A stretch of DNA of 5,974 bases from Hyphomicrobiales bacterium. Its GTDB lineage: Bacteria; Pseudomonadota; Alphaproteobacteria; Rhizobiales; Beijerinckiaceae. Position 1 is the first letter of the stretch; each line of letters opens with the position of its first letter. The stretch is from the NCBI GenBank assembly GCA_015655535.1, contig JAATEW010000400.1:1-5974 (forward strand), written 5' to 3'. Made by a program: the position numbers and the translations under genes. Under the pieces are notes generated by a model, which had not been told where the DNA came from, searched no databases, and saw only the letters and a program-made list of their open reading frames with translations. Below, in pieces: positions 5,267-5,974 of the stretch.

Positions 5267-5902
5267 CTACAGGAGTATACGCGTTCCAGGCACCATGCCC
5301 TTGGCGAAAAGCGCCTCGGCGCCATCCAGGGCCGAAGGCCCAGCGATAAAAATCTCGGCTCCGCTGGTGCCGGCAAAGCCAGCGAACAGCCGATCGACCA
5401 CGCCCGAGGCCGAAAGCTCCGCGAGCGTAGGCGCGGCACTTGACGGCAGATCAGTGCTTTTCACCAGAAGAAGCTTTGTCGCGCCAAGCTCATGTGCGAG
5501 CCAGGCCGCGAGCGTATCCGATGTCGCATCCCAGGAGGCAGGCACCGGTGCGGCGGCGAGCATATGCGAAGGCGCCCAGATGGGGATTTGGCTAACGCGC
5601 CAGGCCCGGCGGATCGCCGCGGGCGTGGCTGCCATCGCCGGACGCGGCGCCATGGCTGCAAGCACCAACCCATATTGTTCCATGGCGAGAAGCGCCATGC
5701 GATGTGCGGTAAGATCGTCAAAGCCCATGTCCATTTGCGCAGCCCGCACGGCATCGGCAAAGGGCCCGCCGCCCGGAACGACAATCGGCTGGCCTGAAAT
5801 CTTATCGAGCGCCCGCAGCCATCGCGGCAGAAGCGCAGATGCAGCCAGACTGCCGCCGATCTTGATGACGAAAGGCCGCTGGCGCGTGATGGGCGCAGGC
5901 AA
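5267..5902 (-). CDS. Amino-acid-kinase-family protein (MfnE-like), C1-cofactor cluster
   Basis: The 211-residue product has the amino-acid-kinase fold: KIGGS (14-18) for phosphate binding, VVPGGGPFAD (41-50), SWDATSDTLAAWLAHELGA (123-141) with the family's W-D-A-x-S-D, LLLVKSTD (144-151) in the nucleotide-binding half, and a final IFIAGPSA...MVPGTRIL. The length is short for the superfamily but usual for the group found beside H4MPT genes. The archaeal relative MfnE phosphorylates (aminomethyl)furanmethanol phosphate in methanofuran synthesis; transfer of that reaction to this protein is inference. The start is TTG at 5902. An in-frame TGA lies 30 bases upstream, no ATG or GTG lies between, and AAAGG (5914-5910) precedes the TTG by seven bases. 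The gene leads towards the DHPS-like gene across a palindromic repeat. Other cofactor genes or the promoter should lie beyond the right edge. Confidence 0.85.
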   Translation of the reverse strand: MPAPITRQRPFVIKIGGSLAASALLPRWLRALDKISGQPIVVPGGGPFADAVRAAQMDMGFDDLTAHRMALLAMEQYGLVLAAMAPRPAMAATPAAIRRAWRVSQIPIWAPSHMLAAAPVPASWDATSDTLAAWLAHELGATKLLLVKSTDLPSSAAPTLAELSASGVVDRLFAGFAGTSGAEIFIAGPSALDGAEALFAKGMVPGTRILL

Positions 5903-5905
5903 TTT

Positions 5906-5974
5906 AGAGCCTTTTCGGTTCTGATAGAATCAGAACCGAGCCTCTATGATCTTGTTGCTGACGCGTTTTCTTCA
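5906..5974. repeat. Dispersed intergenic repeat with perfect hairpin, truncated by window end
   Basis: CGGTTCTGAT (5916-5925), loop aga, ATCAGAACCG (5929-5938) is a perfect 10-pair inverted repeat, extended by T5915/A5939. It is flanked by AGAGCC on the left and by GAGCCTCTA then GACGCGTTTTCTTCA on the right. This order matches, from memory, an element widely repeated in Hyphomicrobiales genomes (GAAGAAAACGCGTC ... GGTTCTGATTCTATCAGAACC ... AAGGCTCTA on the other strand), whose remaining part would continue past 5974. On the minus strand the hairpin ends one base before the AAAGG that serves as ribosome binding site of the kinase, so the repeat supplies the 5' leader of that gene. Confidence 0.75.

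Noticed and set aside
5262..5924. Plus-strand open frame of 220 codons
   Set aside because: It is antisense to the kinase gene, which carries KIGGS, GGGPFAD and WDATSD motifs; the antisense product is alanine/serine/arginine-rich noise.

Overview
This GC-rich window reads as a chromosome segment from an alphaproteobacterium, most likely a methylotrophic or methanotrophic member of the Hyphomicrobiales (Beijerinckiaceae or Methylocystaceae type). Three things point there. The left half carries cell-division and protein-targeting housekeeping genes of alphaproteobacterial type: an ftsE start, a gene for an MJ0042-type zinc-ribbon membrane protein, ftsY and yciB. The right half carries three archaeal-type genes of the tetrahydromethanopterin (H4MPT)/methanofuran C1 cofactor group, which in bacteria are mostly found in methylotrophs. 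The intergenic palindromes resemble short repeats dispersed in Hyphomicrobiales genomes.

Layout. Positions 1-68 (minus) hold the first 22 codons of ftsE, which continues off the left edge. A 182-bp divergent intergenic region (69-250) contains a perfect TTAA-N7-TTAA site, the consensus of the cell-cycle regulator CtrA, with its right half extended to TTAACCAT. On the plus strand follow the zinc-ribbon gene (251-982), ftsY (1081-2262, perhaps truly starting at TTG 1120) and yciB/ispZ (2335-3012). A 157-bp convergent intergenic region (3013-3169) is nearly filled by an imperfect inverted repeat with terminal hairpins. On the minus strand, in transcription order, are an amino-acid-kinase-family protein (5902-5267, TTG start), a DUF6513 + dihydropteroate-synthase-like protein (5177-3744, GTG start) and a DUF447 protein (3733-3170). 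The last two are 10 bp apart and look translationally coupled. A second palindromic repeat (5210-5264) sits between kinase and DHPS-like gene, and a third (5906-5974, cut by the window end) lies directly upstream of the kinase.

Function. FtsY is the membrane receptor for the signal recognition particle, YciB an inner-membrane protein linked to septation and envelope integrity, and FtsE the ATPase that controls septal peptidoglycan hydrolysis. The minus-strand genes would help build the pterin and furan cofactors that carry formaldehyde- and formate-level C1 units during growth on C1 compounds. I see no wholly unknown system. The points most worth following are the putative CtrA site, the placement of repeats within and at the edges of the C1-cofactor operon, and the unresolved exact reactions of its three proteins.
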